A stretch of DNA of 64,000 bases from Sporichthya polymorpha DSM 43042 (GCF_000384115.1 NZ_KB913029.1:1460907-1524906), one strand, 5' to 3'. Counted from the first letter of the stretch, positions 7,553 to 16,500 are shown. The notes: generated by a model not told the origin, from the letters alone. Program-made: numbers and translations.

Positions 7553-9184
7553 GTGACAGCTGCTCGGACCCCCGTCCAGCTCGCCGGTGTCTCACCCAGC
7601 GCCCCCACCCGGGACGAGACCGCCTGGCGAGCCGGCTTCGTGCTGCTCGCGGTCGGTCTGTTCGGGCTCTACCTGCTCGACCCGCCGAACGTCCCCGACC
7701 TCGCCGCGCAGACCGCGCGGGCCGAGGCCGCGAAGGACGGTGCCTACCTGTGGTGGACCGGCTGGTTCGGCGGCGTCATCCAGCCGAGCTACTCGGTCTT
7801 CAGCCCGTTCGTCATGGCGAAGATCGGCGTCGGGCTCTCCGCCGCGCTGGCGGGCGTCGCCGCCTGCGCCGCCGCCCCGGTGCTCTTCGAAGGCACCCGG
7901 CGGCCCCGCGCGGCGTCGGCCGTCTTCGGCGTCGGCGTCCTGCTCAACGTGCTCGGCGGCCGCGTCACCTTCGCGCTCGGCTTCGCCGCGGCGGTCATCG
8001 CCGCCGCGCTGCTGCGCCGCCACCGGGCCTGGTGGGCCGCCGCCGCCGGCGTCGCGGCCTGCCTGCTCAGCCCGCTCGCGGGGCTGTGGCTCGGGCTCAT
8101 CGCCGTCACCGTCGCGATCGTCGACACCTCCCGGCGCCGGGCCGCGATCGGGATCTCCGCGGCCCTGATCACCGTGGCCCTGACCCTCGCCGTGGTCTTC
8201 CGCAACAGCGGCCCGATGGCGTTCCCCTGGTGGCACGTCGCGATGGCGTTGTGCGCGATCGGCGGCGTGCTCGCCGTCTGCCAGGACCGCGCGGTGCGCG
8301 TGGGCGCGCTGCTGTTCGGCCTGGCCGTCGTCGCGTTCGCGGTGGTCCCGACCGCTGTCGGGACGAACATGATGCGCCTGGTCTGGCTCACGGCCGGCCC
8401 GATCGTCGTCGCGACCGGGACGATCGCCGTCGGCCGCGCCGCGCTGCGCCGGACCGGCGTCGCGCTGCTGACGGTCGGGGCGCTGCTCTGGCCGAGCGTC
8501 GACCTCTCCCTCGAACTCGCCAAGGCCAGCAGCCCGGCCGCGAGCCCCACGTACTACGCGCCGCTGGTCGAGGAACTTCGCCGGCAGGCGGAGGCCGCCG
8601 GGCCGGCGGCGGTCGGGCAGCGGCTGGAGATCATCGACCCGGCGTCGCACTGGTCGGCGGCGTACGTCGCGCCGACCGTCCCGATCGCCCGCGGCTGGGA
8701 CCGGCAGGCGGACCGGGCCGCGAACCCGCTCTTCTACGACGGCACGTTGACCGCCGACACCTATCGGACCTGGCTGCACGAGCTCGCGGTCCGCTGGGTC
8801 GCACTGCCGAGCGAGGGCTCGCTCGACTACGCCGCGCGCGCCGAGGCGGACCTGGTCCGCTCCGGGCTGCCCTACCTGACCCCGGTGTGGAGCAACTCCT
8901 CCTGGCAGCTGTTCCGGGTCGCCGACGCCGCGCCGCTGGTCCGGGGAGCGTCGATCGTGGAGATGGACGCCTCCGAGATCACCTTCCTCGCCCCGCAGGC
9001 CGGGCCGGTCCACCTGCAGATCCGCTGGTCGCCGCTGCTCGCACTCACCGGGGCGGGCGGCGAGACCGGCTGCGTCCGCGAGCGCGGGCCCTGGACCAGC
9101 GTCGACGTCACCGAGCCGGGCACGTACACCCTGGTCTCCAAGCTGGCGCTCCCGACGGGCGACGACCGGACCGACTGCAACTGA
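7553..9184 (+). CDS. Polytopic membrane protein of unknown function with extracytoplasmic C-terminal domain
   Basis: About 543 residues, not recognised. After a short N-terminal tail there are roughly ten hydrophobic segments (first AGFVLLAVGLFGLYLL, last VALLTVGALLWPSV), then a soluble domain of about 230 residues with a beta-rich end (VHLQIRWSPLLALTG, TSVDVTEPGTYTLVSKL). The layout resembles large actinobacterial glycosyltransferase-like or PTPS-related membrane proteins, but no catalytic motif is visible. The start is uncertain: GTG 7553 is preferred over TTG 7508, which lies directly against its GGAGG. It is followed 83 bases later by an MFS gene with its own operator. Confidence 0.7.
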   Translation: MTAARTPVQLAGVSPSAPTRDETAWRAGFVLLAVGLFGLYLLDPPNVPDLAAQTARAEAAKDGAYLWWTGWFGGVIQPSYSVFSPFVMAKIGVGLSAALAGVAACAAAPVLFEGTRRPRAASAVFGVGVLLNVLGGRVTFALGFAAAVIAAALLRRHRAWWAAAAGVAACLLSPLAGLWLGLIAVTVAIVDTSRRRAAIGISAALITVALTLAVVFRNSGPMAFPWWHVAMALCAIGGVLAVCQDRAVRVGALLFGLAVVAFAVVPTAVGTNMMRLVWLTAGPIVVATGTIAVGRAALRRTGVALLTVGALLWPSVDLSLELAKASSPAASPTYYAPLVEELRRQAEAAGPAAVGQRLEIIDPASHWSAAYVAPTVPIARGWDRQADRAANPLFYDGTLTADTYRTWLHELAVRWVALPSEGSLDYAARAEADLVRSGLPYLTPVWSNSSWQLFRVADAAPLVRGASIVEMDASEITFLAPQAGPVHLQIRWSPLLALTGAGGETGCVRERGPWTSVDVTEPGTYTLVSKLALPTGDDRTDCN

Positions 9185-9223
9185 CCTGCAGCACCCCCGC
9201 AACTCGAGTCATGCTCAATGGGC

Positions 9224-9247
9224 ATGACCGACCGCTCGGTCGGGCAT
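9224..9247. promoter_or_regulatory. Palindromic operator upstream of the MFS gene
   Basis: ATG-n-CCGACCG-CT-CGGTCGG-n-CAT is a 24-base dyad with only the spacer and one flanking pair unpaired. It ends 20 bases before the MFS start. Dyads of this size and symmetry are typical of TetR repressor sites. No regulator gene is adjacent, so the repressor is probably encoded elsewhere. Confidence 0.65.
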
Positions 9248-9267
9248 CACTGCGGGCGATGGGGAGC

Positions 9268-10692
9268 ATGAACGTGACGACGGCGGTGGAGCACGCGCTC
9301 GCGGCACCGGTGGCGGTGCCGCGGGAGGTCGAGCAGCGCCGCACGCTCGCGGTCGCGGTGGCGGGGACGTTCCTCGCGCTCGTCGTCTACACCGTCCCGC
9401 TCGGGATCATGCCCTCGATCGCGGCCGGCCTGGACGCCGGGACGGGGACGCAGACCTGGCTGCTGGCCGCCGTCAGCCTCGGGATGGCGACGACGCTGAT
9501 CTCGGCCGGGGCGCTCGGCGACGACTACGGGCGCAAGCGGGTGCTGATCGGTGGCGCGTACGTGCTCGCCGTCGCGAGCGCGGTGTGCGCGTTCGCCCCG
9601 AACCCGGGCGTCTACCTCGCCGGCGCGCTCGCCCAAGGCGCGGGCGGCTCGGCGATCATGGCGTGCAGCCTCGGGCTGATCGCGCACGCCTTCCCCGAGG
9701 GCCCGCAGCGGGCCCGCGCCAGCGGGATCTGGGGCGCGGCGCTCGGCGCCGGGATCGGGTCCGGGCCGCTGCTCGGCGCGACCTTCGACTCCACGATCGG
9801 CTGGCACGCCGCCTTCGCGTTCAGCGGCGTCCTGGCACTCGTGCTCGCCGTCGCGGCCGGGCCGCTGCTCGTCGAGTCGAAGGCCGACGAGCACAAGCCG
9901 ATCGACCTGCCCGGGATGGCGCTGCTCGGCCTCGGCGTGGGGGCGCTGATCGGCGGGCTCGTCCGCGGCCGCAGCGGGTGGGGCGACGCCCCGACGCTCC
10001 TGCTGACCGGCGGCGGGGTGGTGCTGCTGGCGCTGTTCGTCCTCGTGGAGATCCGGCAGCGGGCCCCGATGCTCCCGATGGGGCTGTTCCGCAACCCGCG
10101 CTTCCAGGCGGTCACGACGGCCGCGGTGGCGACCGGCCTCGGCGTGATCTCGCTGCTGTCCTACTTGTGCACGATGTCGCAGCGGGGCATGGGCGACGAG
10201 CCGATCGTCGGGGCCGCGCTGATCGCGGTGTGGGCGGCGGCGAGCATCGCGACAGCCCTGTTGGTGCCGCGTCACTTCGCGGCGTTCTCGGGGCGCGCGC
10301 ACCTGGCCGGTGGACTCGTCGTGACCGGCGTCGGGATGCTCTCGCTCTACGGCGTCGACGCCGGCACGAACCCGTGGCTGATGGTGGCCGGGCTCGCGCT
10401 GGCCGGCATCGGCTCCGGCATCGCCAACTCCGCCCTCGGGCGGGAGGCCGTCACCGCTGTGCCCCACGGCCGCGGGTCCCTCGGCAGCGGGGCGAACAAC
10501 ACCGCGCGGTACGTCGGGTCGTCGGTCGGGGTCTCGATCGTCGCCACGATCGTCGCGGCGCAGGGCGACGGCCCCGACGCGATCATGGACGGCTGGAACG
10601 TCGTCGTGCTCGTGACCACGGCGCTGACGTTCCTCGGCGCACTCGCGGTCCTCGCCTGCCGTCCCCGCGCCAGGAGCGGCGGAGCGAAATAA
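9268..10692 (+). CDS. MFS transporter, DHA2-like drug efflux family
   Basis: A 474-residue, 12-14 helix major facilitator protein. The loop 2-3 motif ALGDDYGRKRVLIGG is the MFS signature A, and the antiporter motif C region is present (GAALGAGIGSGPLLGA). It is expected to expel lipophilic compounds with the proton gradient. The ATG is preceded by GATGGGGAG. The frame stays open far upstream, through most of the preceding gene, but only the segment after 9268 has MFS sequence. Regulation is likely by the dyad at 9224-9247. The substrate is unknown. Confidence 0.88.
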   Translation: MNVTTAVEHALAAPVAVPREVEQRRTLAVAVAGTFLALVVYTVPLGIMPSIAAGLDAGTGTQTWLLAAVSLGMATTLISAGALGDDYGRKRVLIGGAYVLAVASAVCAFAPNPGVYLAGALAQGAGGSAIMACSLGLIAHAFPEGPQRARASGIWGAALGAGIGSGPLLGATFDSTIGWHAAFAFSGVLALVLAVAAGPLLVESKADEHKPIDLPGMALLGLGVGALIGGLVRGRSGWGDAPTLLLTGGGVVLLALFVLVEIRQRAPMLPMGLFRNPRFQAVTTAAVATGLGVISLLSYLCTMSQRGMGDEPIVGAALIAVWAAASIATALLVPRHFAAFSGRAHLAGGLVVTGVGMLSLYGVDAGTNPWLMVAGLALAGIGSGIANSALGREAVTAVPHGRGSLGSGANNTARYVGSSVGVSIVATIVAAQGDGPDAIMDGWNVVVLVTTALTFLGALAVLACRPRARSGGAK

Positions 10693-10719
10693 GCTCGAAG
10701 GGCCGACAAGGAGGCCCCC

Positions 10720-12231
10720 ATGCGCGACGTCCGTTCCAGCACCATCGACGACATCCTGCGGCGCAGTGCGCTGCGTTCTCCCGGCTCGGTCGCCCTGGTG
10801 TTCGAGGACCGGACGTGGACCTACCGGGAACTCGACGACGCCGTCAGCCGTGCCGCGGCCCTGCTGCTCCAGCGCGGTTTCGCCAAGGGTGACCGGATTG
10901 CCGCCTACGGGCAGAACTCCGACTCCTACCTGATCGCGTTCCTCGCCTGCTGCCGCGCGGGGCTGGTGCACGTCCCGATCAACTACGCGCTCACCGGGGA
11001 GGAACTCGCCTACCTGCTGCAGCAGTCCGGCGCTTCGTTCGTCCTGACCGATCCGAAGCTCGCACCGAACCTCGGCAAGCTCGACGCCGCGCCCGACCAC
11101 CTGCTGCTCCGCGACTCCGACGGCTGTCTGCTCGAGCTCGTCCGCGACGGCGCGGTGCCGGACATCGACGTCGAGGTCGTCGACACCGACCTCGCGCAGC
11201 TGCTCTACACGTCGGGGACGACGTCACGCCCGAAGGGCGCGATGATGACCCACCGCGCCTACGTCCACCACTACGCGTCGGTGATCACCGCGCTCGACAT
11301 CAAGCCGGACGACGTCTCGGTGCAGGCCATGCCGCTGTACCACACGGCACAGATGCACGTGTTCATGCTGCCGGCGCTCGCGGTCGGAGCGCGGTCGTAC
11401 CTGCTGGAGGTGCCGGACATCCCGAAGATCCTCGAGCTGGTCGAGTCGAAGCAGGTCACTTCGCTGTTCCTCGCACCCACGGTGTGGGTGCCGCTCTCGC
11501 AGCACGCGGACTTCTCGACGCGTAATCTGACGAGTCTTCAGAAGGCGTACTACGGCGCCTCGATCATGCCCGGCCCGGTCCGCGAGCGGATCGCGCAGCA
11601 GCTGCCCGACCTCGGTTGGTACAACTGCTTCGGCCAGACCGAGATCGGCCCGCTCGCCACGGTGCTCCGACCCGAGGAACACGCCGCCCGCCCCGACTCG
11701 TGCGGCCGTCCGGTGCTGTTCGTCGACATGCGCGTCATCGACGCCAACGGCAACGACGTCGAGCCCGGTGGGGTCGGCGAGGTCGTCTACCGGTCCCCGC
11801 AGCTGTGCCTCGGGTACTGGGACAAGCCCGAGGAGACGGGCGAGGCCTTCGAGGGCGGTTGGTTCCACTCCGGCGACCTGGTCCGCATCGACGAGCAGGG
11901 GTACATCACCGTCGTCGACCGCATCAAGGACGTCATCAACACCGGCGGCGTCCTCGTCGCCTCCCGCGAGGTCGAGGACTGCCTCTACACCCACTCCGAC
12001 GTCGCCCAGGTCGCGGTCATCGGCACCCCCGACGAGAAGTGGATCGAGGCCGTCACCGCCGTCGTCGTCCGCAAGCCCGACGCCACCGTCACCGCGGACG
12101 ACCTCATCGCCCACGCCAAGGCCAACCTCGCGAAGTACAAGGTCCCGAAGTCGGTCCACTTCGTCGACGACCTCCCCCGCAACGCCTCGGGCAAGCTGCT
12201 CAAGCGCGTCCTCCGGGATCAGCTCGCCTGA
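10720..12231 (+). CDS. Acyl-CoA synthetase (AMP-dependent ligase, FadD-like)
   Basis: The 503-residue enzyme carries the full ANL set: the P-loop YTSGTTSRPKG at residues 163-173, the substrate/ATP motif NCFGQTE, GYWDKPEET and the hinge region SGDLVRIDEQGYITVVDRIKD, and the C-terminal catalytic Lys492 in ASGK. It activates a carboxylic acid, most likely a fatty acid, through an acyl-adenylate and transfers it to CoA. The start has AAGGAGG 6 bases upstream. It is 27 bases after the MFS gene and may be co-transcribed. The acyl chain preference cannot be read from sequence. Confidence 0.9.
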   Translation: MRDVRSSTIDDILRRSALRSPGSVALVFEDRTWTYRELDDAVSRAAALLLQRGFAKGDRIAAYGQNSDSYLIAFLACCRAGLVHVPINYALTGEELAYLLQQSGASFVLTDPKLAPNLGKLDAAPDHLLLRDSDGCLLELVRDGAVPDIDVEVVDTDLAQLLYTSGTTSRPKGAMMTHRAYVHHYASVITALDIKPDDVSVQAMPLYHTAQMHVFMLPALAVGARSYLLEVPDIPKILELVESKQVTSLFLAPTVWVPLSQHADFSTRNLTSLQKAYYGASIMPGPVRERIAQQLPDLGWYNCFGQTEIGPLATVLRPEEHAARPDSCGRPVLFVDMRVIDANGNDVEPGGVGEVVYRSPQLCLGYWDKPEETGEAFEGGWFHSGDLVRIDEQGYITVVDRIKDVINTGGVLVASREVEDCLYTHSDVAQVAVIGTPDEKWIEAVTAVVVRKPDATVTADDLIAHAKANLAKYKVPKSVHFVDDLPRNASGKLLKRVLRDQLA

Positions 12232-12246
12232 GCCTTTCCGGTTGTG

Positions 12247-12296
12247 AAAAAAGGGTGACACCCCTTACTGCGCAGTAAGGGGTGTCACCCTTTCTT
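12247..12296. terminator. 50-base palindrome between convergent genes, copy 2
   Basis: Same element as at 6099-6148, with one mismatched pair near the tips (A at 12249 against C at 12294). The inner 44 bases (12250-12293) are a perfect palindrome. It again lies exactly between two convergent genes (ends at 12231 and 12306). T-rich or A-rich tips lie on both sides, consistent with a bidirectional terminator. Confidence 0.8.
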
Positions 12297-12305
12297 GACG
12301 GAGGA

Positions 12306-12632
12306 CTACGAGGTGGGGTCGTCGCGGCGGCCGTAGAGGGTGCGGGAGCTGCGGGCGATCGCCGCGGGGGCGCGGCGGCGGGTGAGGATCAGGACGACGA
12401 TGCCCGCGACGCCGAGCGCGGAGCCGACGAGGCCGATCGCGACGCTCTCGGAGTCCGCGGCGTCGCGGCCGCCGTTGACGAGCAGGCAGCCGGCGAGGAG
12501 CAGGTGACCCAGCCCGTCGAGGCGGGGCTCGACCCGCGCGCCGAGCCCGGGCGTCGGGACGCCCCCGAGCGCGCCGACGAGGCCGATCAGCGCGAGGATC
12601 GCGCCGACGGTGATCGCCACCCAGGCCAGCAT
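12306..12632 (-). CDS. Small membrane protein, 108 residues
   Basis: Three hydrophobic segments are visible (AWVAITVGAILALIGLVGAL, GLGHLLLAGCLLV, AIGLVGSALGVAGIVVLIL), then a basic cytoplasmic tail (TRRRAPAAIARSSRTLYGRR). It is not recognised beyond a conserved actinobacterial membrane protein. The start ATG has CAGGAG about 7 bases upstream. It is convergent with the acyl-CoA synthetase gene and divergent from the lipoprotein gene at 12720. Confidence 0.65.
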   Translation of the reverse strand: MLAWVAITVGAILALIGLVGALGGVPTPGLGARVEPRLDGLGHLLLAGCLLVNGGRDAADSESVAIGLVGSALGVAGIVVLILTRRRAPAAIARSSRTLYGRRDDPTS

Positions 12633-12719
12633 TCGAAACTCCTGTGGGGTCGGGGTCCGTCGTCGAATCTAGCCGTAGGGTCGAGTCCCACGGGACGCAG
12701 CGGGGGAAGGACGGCGCGG

Positions 12720-13313
12720 GTGCGGGGACGACGTGGGGCGGGATCGGTCGCCTCCGTGGCGGCGGTGGCGTTGGCGCTGGGGCTGACGGCGGGGTGTTCG
12801 GGGGGCGGCGACGAGGACGCCGCGGCGCCGACGCCGAGCGTGACCAGGTCGCCCGCACCGACGACGCTGACGTGCGACGACACGCAGGGCGACAACGTCG
12901 ACCCGACCCTCGACCTGGTGGCGGTGCGGCTCGCGCGAGCGGGGGAGAACGTCCGCGTCGTGTTCGACACGACCGAGCCCCCGGGGGACGACCCGCTGCG
13001 GTGGGTGGTGGGCTTCGTGTCCGCGAACGGCCGGAAGTCGGTCGAGCTCATTACCGACCGGCGTAAGAACGGCGATCTCGTGCACGCGATCGTCGTCGAC
13101 GGCGACCGCCGCCCGGTGATGGACCCCGTCCGCGTCACGGCCGAGGGGATGACGACGGTCTTTCCGGTCGACCCGATCGACGACCTCGGCGCCGGCGTGC
13201 GCTGGTACGCGTCGATCGCGGTCGACGGCGAGGACGTCGACTTCTGCCCCGGCGGCCCCGAGGTGCGCGAGGTCCTCGACACCGTGCCGCTGACACTGCC
13301 CGACCGCTGGTGA
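12720..13313 (+). CDS. Lipoprotein of unknown function
   Basis: The 197-residue protein has a lipoprotein signal peptide with lipobox LTAGC (Cys26), followed by a Gly/Ala/Thr/Pro-rich linker (about 27-48) and a compact domain with alternating strands (LDLVAVRLARAGENVRVVFDT, WVVGFVSANGRKSVELITD). The domain resembles small beta-sandwich extracytoplasmic domains but is not identified. The GTG start has GGGGGAAGG about 9 bases upstream. It ends in a GTGA overlap with the DUF1990 gene, so the two form one operon. Confidence 0.75.
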   Translation: MRGRRGAGSVASVAAVALALGLTAGCSGGGDEDAAAPTPSVTRSPAPTTLTCDDTQGDNVDPTLDLVAVRLARAGENVRVVFDTTEPPGDDPLRWVVGFVSANGRKSVELITDRRKNGDLVHAIVVDGDRRPVMDPVRVTAEGMTTVFPVDPIDDLGAGVRWYASIAVDGEDVDFCPGGPEVREVLDTVPLTLPDRW

Positions 13314-13888
13314 CGATGCGCCTCCACCCGGCCCGCTCGCTGCGGACCGCCCTGGCCCGGGCCGAGTCGGACACCTTCACCTACCCCGACGTCGGCGCGA
13401 CCGCGGGCGACCTGCCCGCGGGCTACCACCACCTGCACCACCGCGTCCGGGTCGGCGCCGGACCGGACGCACTCGACCGGGCCGAGGCCGCGTTGACGAC
13501 GTGGCACGCCCAGTCCGGCTCCGGTCTGGTGGTCGCCGCCGACGGTCCGGTGGCGGAGGGACGCACCGTCGTGCTCGGCCTCGGCCGCCCGCTGTCGCTG
13601 GTGATCCCGTGCCGGGTCGTGTGGACGCTGCACGAGCCGGACCGGCGCGGCTTCGCCTACGGCACCCTGCCCGGCCACCCCGAGTCCGGCGAAGAGAGCT
13701 TCGTCCTCACCCCGGACGACGACGGCAGCGTCTGGCTCACGATCACCGCGTTCACCAACCCCGGCAACGCACTCGTGCGCGCACTCGGGCCCGGCGGCCG
13801 GGCGATCCAGACCTTCTTCGTCCGCCGTTACGGGGCAGCGATCCGACGGTCCGTCAGCTCGGAGCCGGGGACGTCGTCTCCTCGCTGA
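13310..13888 (+). CDS. DUF1990 family protein
   Basis: The 192-residue protein has the DUF1990 features: an N-terminal FTYPDVGAT segment, a central RVVWTLHEPDRRGFAYGTLPGHPESGEESF block, and a C-terminal ITAFTNPGNALVRALGP helix that precedes a basic end. The family is common in actinomycetes and has a lipocalin- or START-like predicted fold with no known reaction. The GTG start overlaps the stop of the lipoprotein gene. Its 3' end runs 35 bases into the convergent lipoprotein gene at 13854. Confidence 0.82.
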   Translation: MTMRLHPARSLRTALARAESDTFTYPDVGATAGDLPAGYHHLHHRVRVGAGPDALDRAEAALTTWHAQSGSGLVVAADGPVAEGRTVVLGLGRPLSLVIPCRVVWTLHEPDRRGFAYGTLPGHPESGEESFVLTPDDDGSVWLTITAFTNPGNALVRALGPGGRAIQTFFVRRYGAAIRRSVSSEPGTSSPR

Positions 13889-15155
13889 CGTTCGCCGGCG
13901 GCGCGGTCTCGCCGGAGTCGGTCTCGCCGGAGTCGGTGTCGGCGTGCCCGGAGGTCGCCGGGGCGTCCGGGTCGTCGAGGATGCCGAGCAGTTCCTCACC
14001 GTAGGCGGGCACCAAATTCGCGCCCGACACGAACGGAGCGACCACGTCGCGGCTGAGTTCGCGCTCGTCGGTCCCGTCGTCGAAACCGTTGGAGCAGCCG
14101 CCGTAACGCAGGTACACCTGCGAGATCCCCGCCGCGGTCGTGATGCGCAGGACGATCGCCTCGGTGCCGCGCACGGTGCGGGCGTCGTCGCCCTCGCAGC
14201 CGCCCTCGGCGTCGGGGCCGGTGCCGACGTCGGCGTCCCGGATCCGGCGGACCGCGTCCTTCGCCTCGTCCCCGGTCAGGCGGACGGACGACAGCAGCGT
14301 CGGCGTGCTCCGCGGCGTCCCGGACGGGAGCACGGGCGCGATCGTCGGCCGCAGGTTCGCGTCGGGGTCGATCTCGTCCAGGGGATCCGTGCCCTCCTCG
14401 GACTCGAACTCCCCCTCCGACTCGAACTCCCCCTCCGACTCGGCCTCCCCCTCGGGCTCGAGACCGGACTCGCCCTCGAACTCCTCCTCGAGCTCCTCCT
14501 CCTCGGGGACGTCGGCGAACCGGCCCCCGGGGACGGCGTAGCGGCAGGCCGCGACGGAAGTGACGCCGGACAGCGAGCTGACCGGGGTCGCAACCGCCGG
14601 CCGCCGCGTCGGGTCGGCGGAGATCGGATCGGTGATCGGGCACCCGTTGGAGTCGGTCGAGATCTGACGGAGTGTCGAGACGATCTGCTGACGGATGTCC
14701 GCCGGCGCCTGAACGCGAACGAGCACCGCGCCCTCGCGGATCGTCTCGCGGTCGCCCTCGGTGCCCTCCTCGACGTCGGGTTCGAGCGAGGCGAAGTTCA
14801 GCGAGACGAAGGTGCCCGCCTTCTCGACCAGCGTCGCCGGATCGGGATCGCCCTCGTTCTCGGGGCCGGCGCAGGTGGGCTCGACCGGGGTGCCCGGCCG
14901 GATCACGACCGGCTCGGAGACCGCGGCGTCCGAGATGCACCACAACGCGGCCGCGACGTCGCCGGTCTGGTGTCCCCAGAACGCGGGGACGGTCAGTTCG
15001 ACGTCGCCGAGCGACTCGGTGCGCGTGCCGGTCGGGGTCGCGGTGGCGGACGGCTTCGGCCGCGCGTCGACGTCGTCGGAGTCGGAGTCGTCGCTGCACG
15101 CGGCGAGGCCGCCGAGCAGGACCACCGCCGTCAACGCCGGCAGTGCCCGTCGCAT
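13854..15155 (-). CDS. Large lipoprotein with an acidic, repetitive central segment
   Basis: The 433-residue protein has a lipobox LAAC (Cys20) and an Asp/Ser-rich linker. Residues about 217-255 are almost entirely Glu, Gly, Ser and Phe in short repeats (EGEFESEGEFESEEG), and the C-terminal tail repeats TDSGE. The two flanking folded parts contain paired cysteines (for example CAGPENEG and GGCEGDD). It is not recognised. ATG 15155 is chosen because GGAGG lies 6 bases before it, whereas it is only 3 bases before the alternative GTG 15158. It is the last gene of a three-gene unit with two small membrane proteins. The acidic segment could bind cations, which is an inference. Confidence 0.72.
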   Translation of the reverse strand: MRRALPALTAVVLLGGLAACSDDSDSDDVDARPKPSATATPTGTRTESLGDVELTVPAFWGHQTGDVAAALWCISDAAVSEPVVIRPGTPVEPTCAGPENEGDPDPATLVEKAGTFVSLNFASLEPDVEEGTEGDRETIREGAVLVRVQAPADIRQQIVSTLRQISTDSNGCPITDPISADPTRRPAVATPVSSLSGVTSVAACRYAVPGGRFADVPEEEELEEEFEGESGLEPEGEAESEGEFESEGEFESEEGTDPLDEIDPDANLRPTIAPVLPSGTPRSTPTLLSSVRLTGDEAKDAVRRIRDADVGTGPDAEGGCEGDDARTVRGTEAIVLRITTAAGISQVYLRYGGCSNGFDDGTDERELSRDVVAPFVSGANLVPAYGEELLGILDDPDAPATSGHADTDSGETDSGETAPPANVSEETTSPAPS

Positions 15156-15571
15156 CACTTACCTCCGCCGGCCGGGGACGGCCGCTCGCTACCGACCCGT
15201 CCGAGCCACCACAGGGCGGCCGGCGGGAGGAACAACGGGACGAACCCGTACCCCGCACCGTAGATCGACCAGACCGAGGATTCGGGGAACCAGTCCCGTT
15301 CGACCAGACTCAGCGTGCCGACGACGAGCACGCCGACGAACTCGCTGATGCACACCCATTTCGCAGCCGTGCGCGCCCGCTCCGACGGGCGGCGCAGCAG
15401 CACCGCGCCCGCGATGTAGACGACGGCCGCGACGGCGGTCAGCCCGTACGCGAACGGCGCGTGACCCGGGTCGTCGGCGAGTTGGACGCTCGCTCGCCCA
15501 CCCGCGGCCAGCGCGAGCACCGTGTACAGCCCGACGATGACGGTGAGCGCCCCCGTGCCCCGCGCGCTCAC
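15155..15571 (-). CDS. Four-helix membrane protein, 138 residues
   Basis: Four hydrophobic segments fill the protein (ALTVIVGLYTVLALAAGG, APFAYGLTAVAAVVYIAGAVLL, CISEFVGVLVVGTLSLV, GYGFVPLFLPPAALWWLG). The helix 3 to 4 loop ERDWFPESSVWSIYGAGYG is typical of a conserved actinobacterial integral membrane family found near asd-lysC. Function unknown. The GTG start overlaps the upstream stop (GTGA), and its own stop touches the lipoprotein start, so translation is coupled on both sides. Confidence 0.72.
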   Translation of the reverse strand: MSARGTGALTVIVGLYTVLALAAGGRASVQLADDPGHAPFAYGLTAVAAVVYIAGAVLLRRPSERARTAAKWVCISEFVGVLVVGTLSLVERDWFPESSVWSIYGAGYGFVPLFLPPAALWWLGRVGSERPSPAGGGK

Positions 15572-16017
15572 GAGCCGCTCTTCCACGTCACCCACATGCG
15601 CTCGAGCATGACGAGCAGCGAGACGCAGGCCAGCGCCGCGACGACGGCGCGGAACCGGTCCGCGGACCCCGCACCGTCCGGGGGTTTGATCTCGATGCCG
15701 CCGACGAACTGCGGGTCCGCCCCCGGCGCCCCGGGCGACGACGGGAACCCGAGCCGCACCGGCACCCCGACCAGGAGCGGGAGCAGCAGCAGCGACCCGA
15801 GCGCGTAGACGACGTGTGTGCTCGTCTCGGCGGCGTCGTGGCCGGCCGCGAGCAAGATCAGCGACGCGAGCGTCTGGACGACCAGCGCCAGCTGCAGGCC
15901 CATCAGCGCGAGCACCTGCGCCCGGTTGAGCACCTGGCGTCGCGCCGCGGACCAGCCGACCCAACCCCCGACCGCCAGGGCCGCAACCATCAGCACGGCG
16001 GTGGTCGGGCGGGTCAC
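15568..16017 (-). CDS. Four-helix membrane protein, 149 residues
   Basis: Hydrophobic segments at AVLMVAALAVGGWVGWSA, VLALMGLQLALVVQTLASLILLAAG, YALGSLLLLPLLVGVPV and AALACVSLLVMLERMWVTW. The third and fourth are separated by a polar loop of about 35 residues. It is the first gene of the unit 16017-13854. The GTG start at 16017 is the most likely, since upstream codons lie outside the conserved-looking part, but the ribosome site is weak. It is not recognised. Confidence 0.68.
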   Translation of the reverse strand: MTRPTTAVLMVAALAVGGWVGWSAARRQVLNRAQVLALMGLQLALVVQTLASLILLAAGHDAAETSTHVVYALGSLLLLPLLVGVPVRLGFPSSPGAPGADPQFVGGIEIKPPDGAGSADRFRAVVAALACVSLLVMLERMWVTWKSGS

Positions 16018-16500
16018 CGGGACACCGTAATCCGCGCCCCCGGGACCCCACCGACCGGCCCCTGACCTGCGGAAACAGCCGTCCCGCCGGGGCCCGAGAA
16101 AATCCCCGAAAAAATTCCTGGCCGAACCCTCAAGGTCCCCCCGTGGCCGACCGAGACTCCTGGTGTCACCACCGCAGCACACCGGCAACGGCCGGTCGGA
16201 GCGGACGACGGGTCTCAGGATCGGGTTCTCCACCCTCCCCCAACCCGACTCTGGAACTCAGTCCCCCTTCCGGACTGAAACCGGGTAGACGGGAACCGGG
16301 GTCTCGACACTGGCCGTCGAGCCCCCGGCCCGGCTCCCAGCACGGACACCCAGCACGGACACCCGGCACCACCCCGCAGCAGGACACCGCAGTACCGGCA
16401 CCATCCCCCCGAACCCCGGCGGCGCTCACCCCCCTGGACGCCCCGGAGTGCGAGAACCACGACGCGGCACACCCCTCCGCGACGACGTCGCTCGCACAGA

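Noticed and set aside
7282-10692. A 1136-codon plus-strand frame spanning a membrane protein and the MFS gene
   Set aside because: The part before 9268 is a shadow frame rich in Arg, Pro and Gly that overlaps the real membrane-protein gene; only the end is MFS sequence.
14396-14520. CRISPR-like or tandem DNA repeat in the acidic lipoprotein gene
   Set aside because: The repeats are short Glu/Ser/Phe codon repeats inside a coding frame without spacers of constant size; no CRISPR array or cas gene is present in the window.
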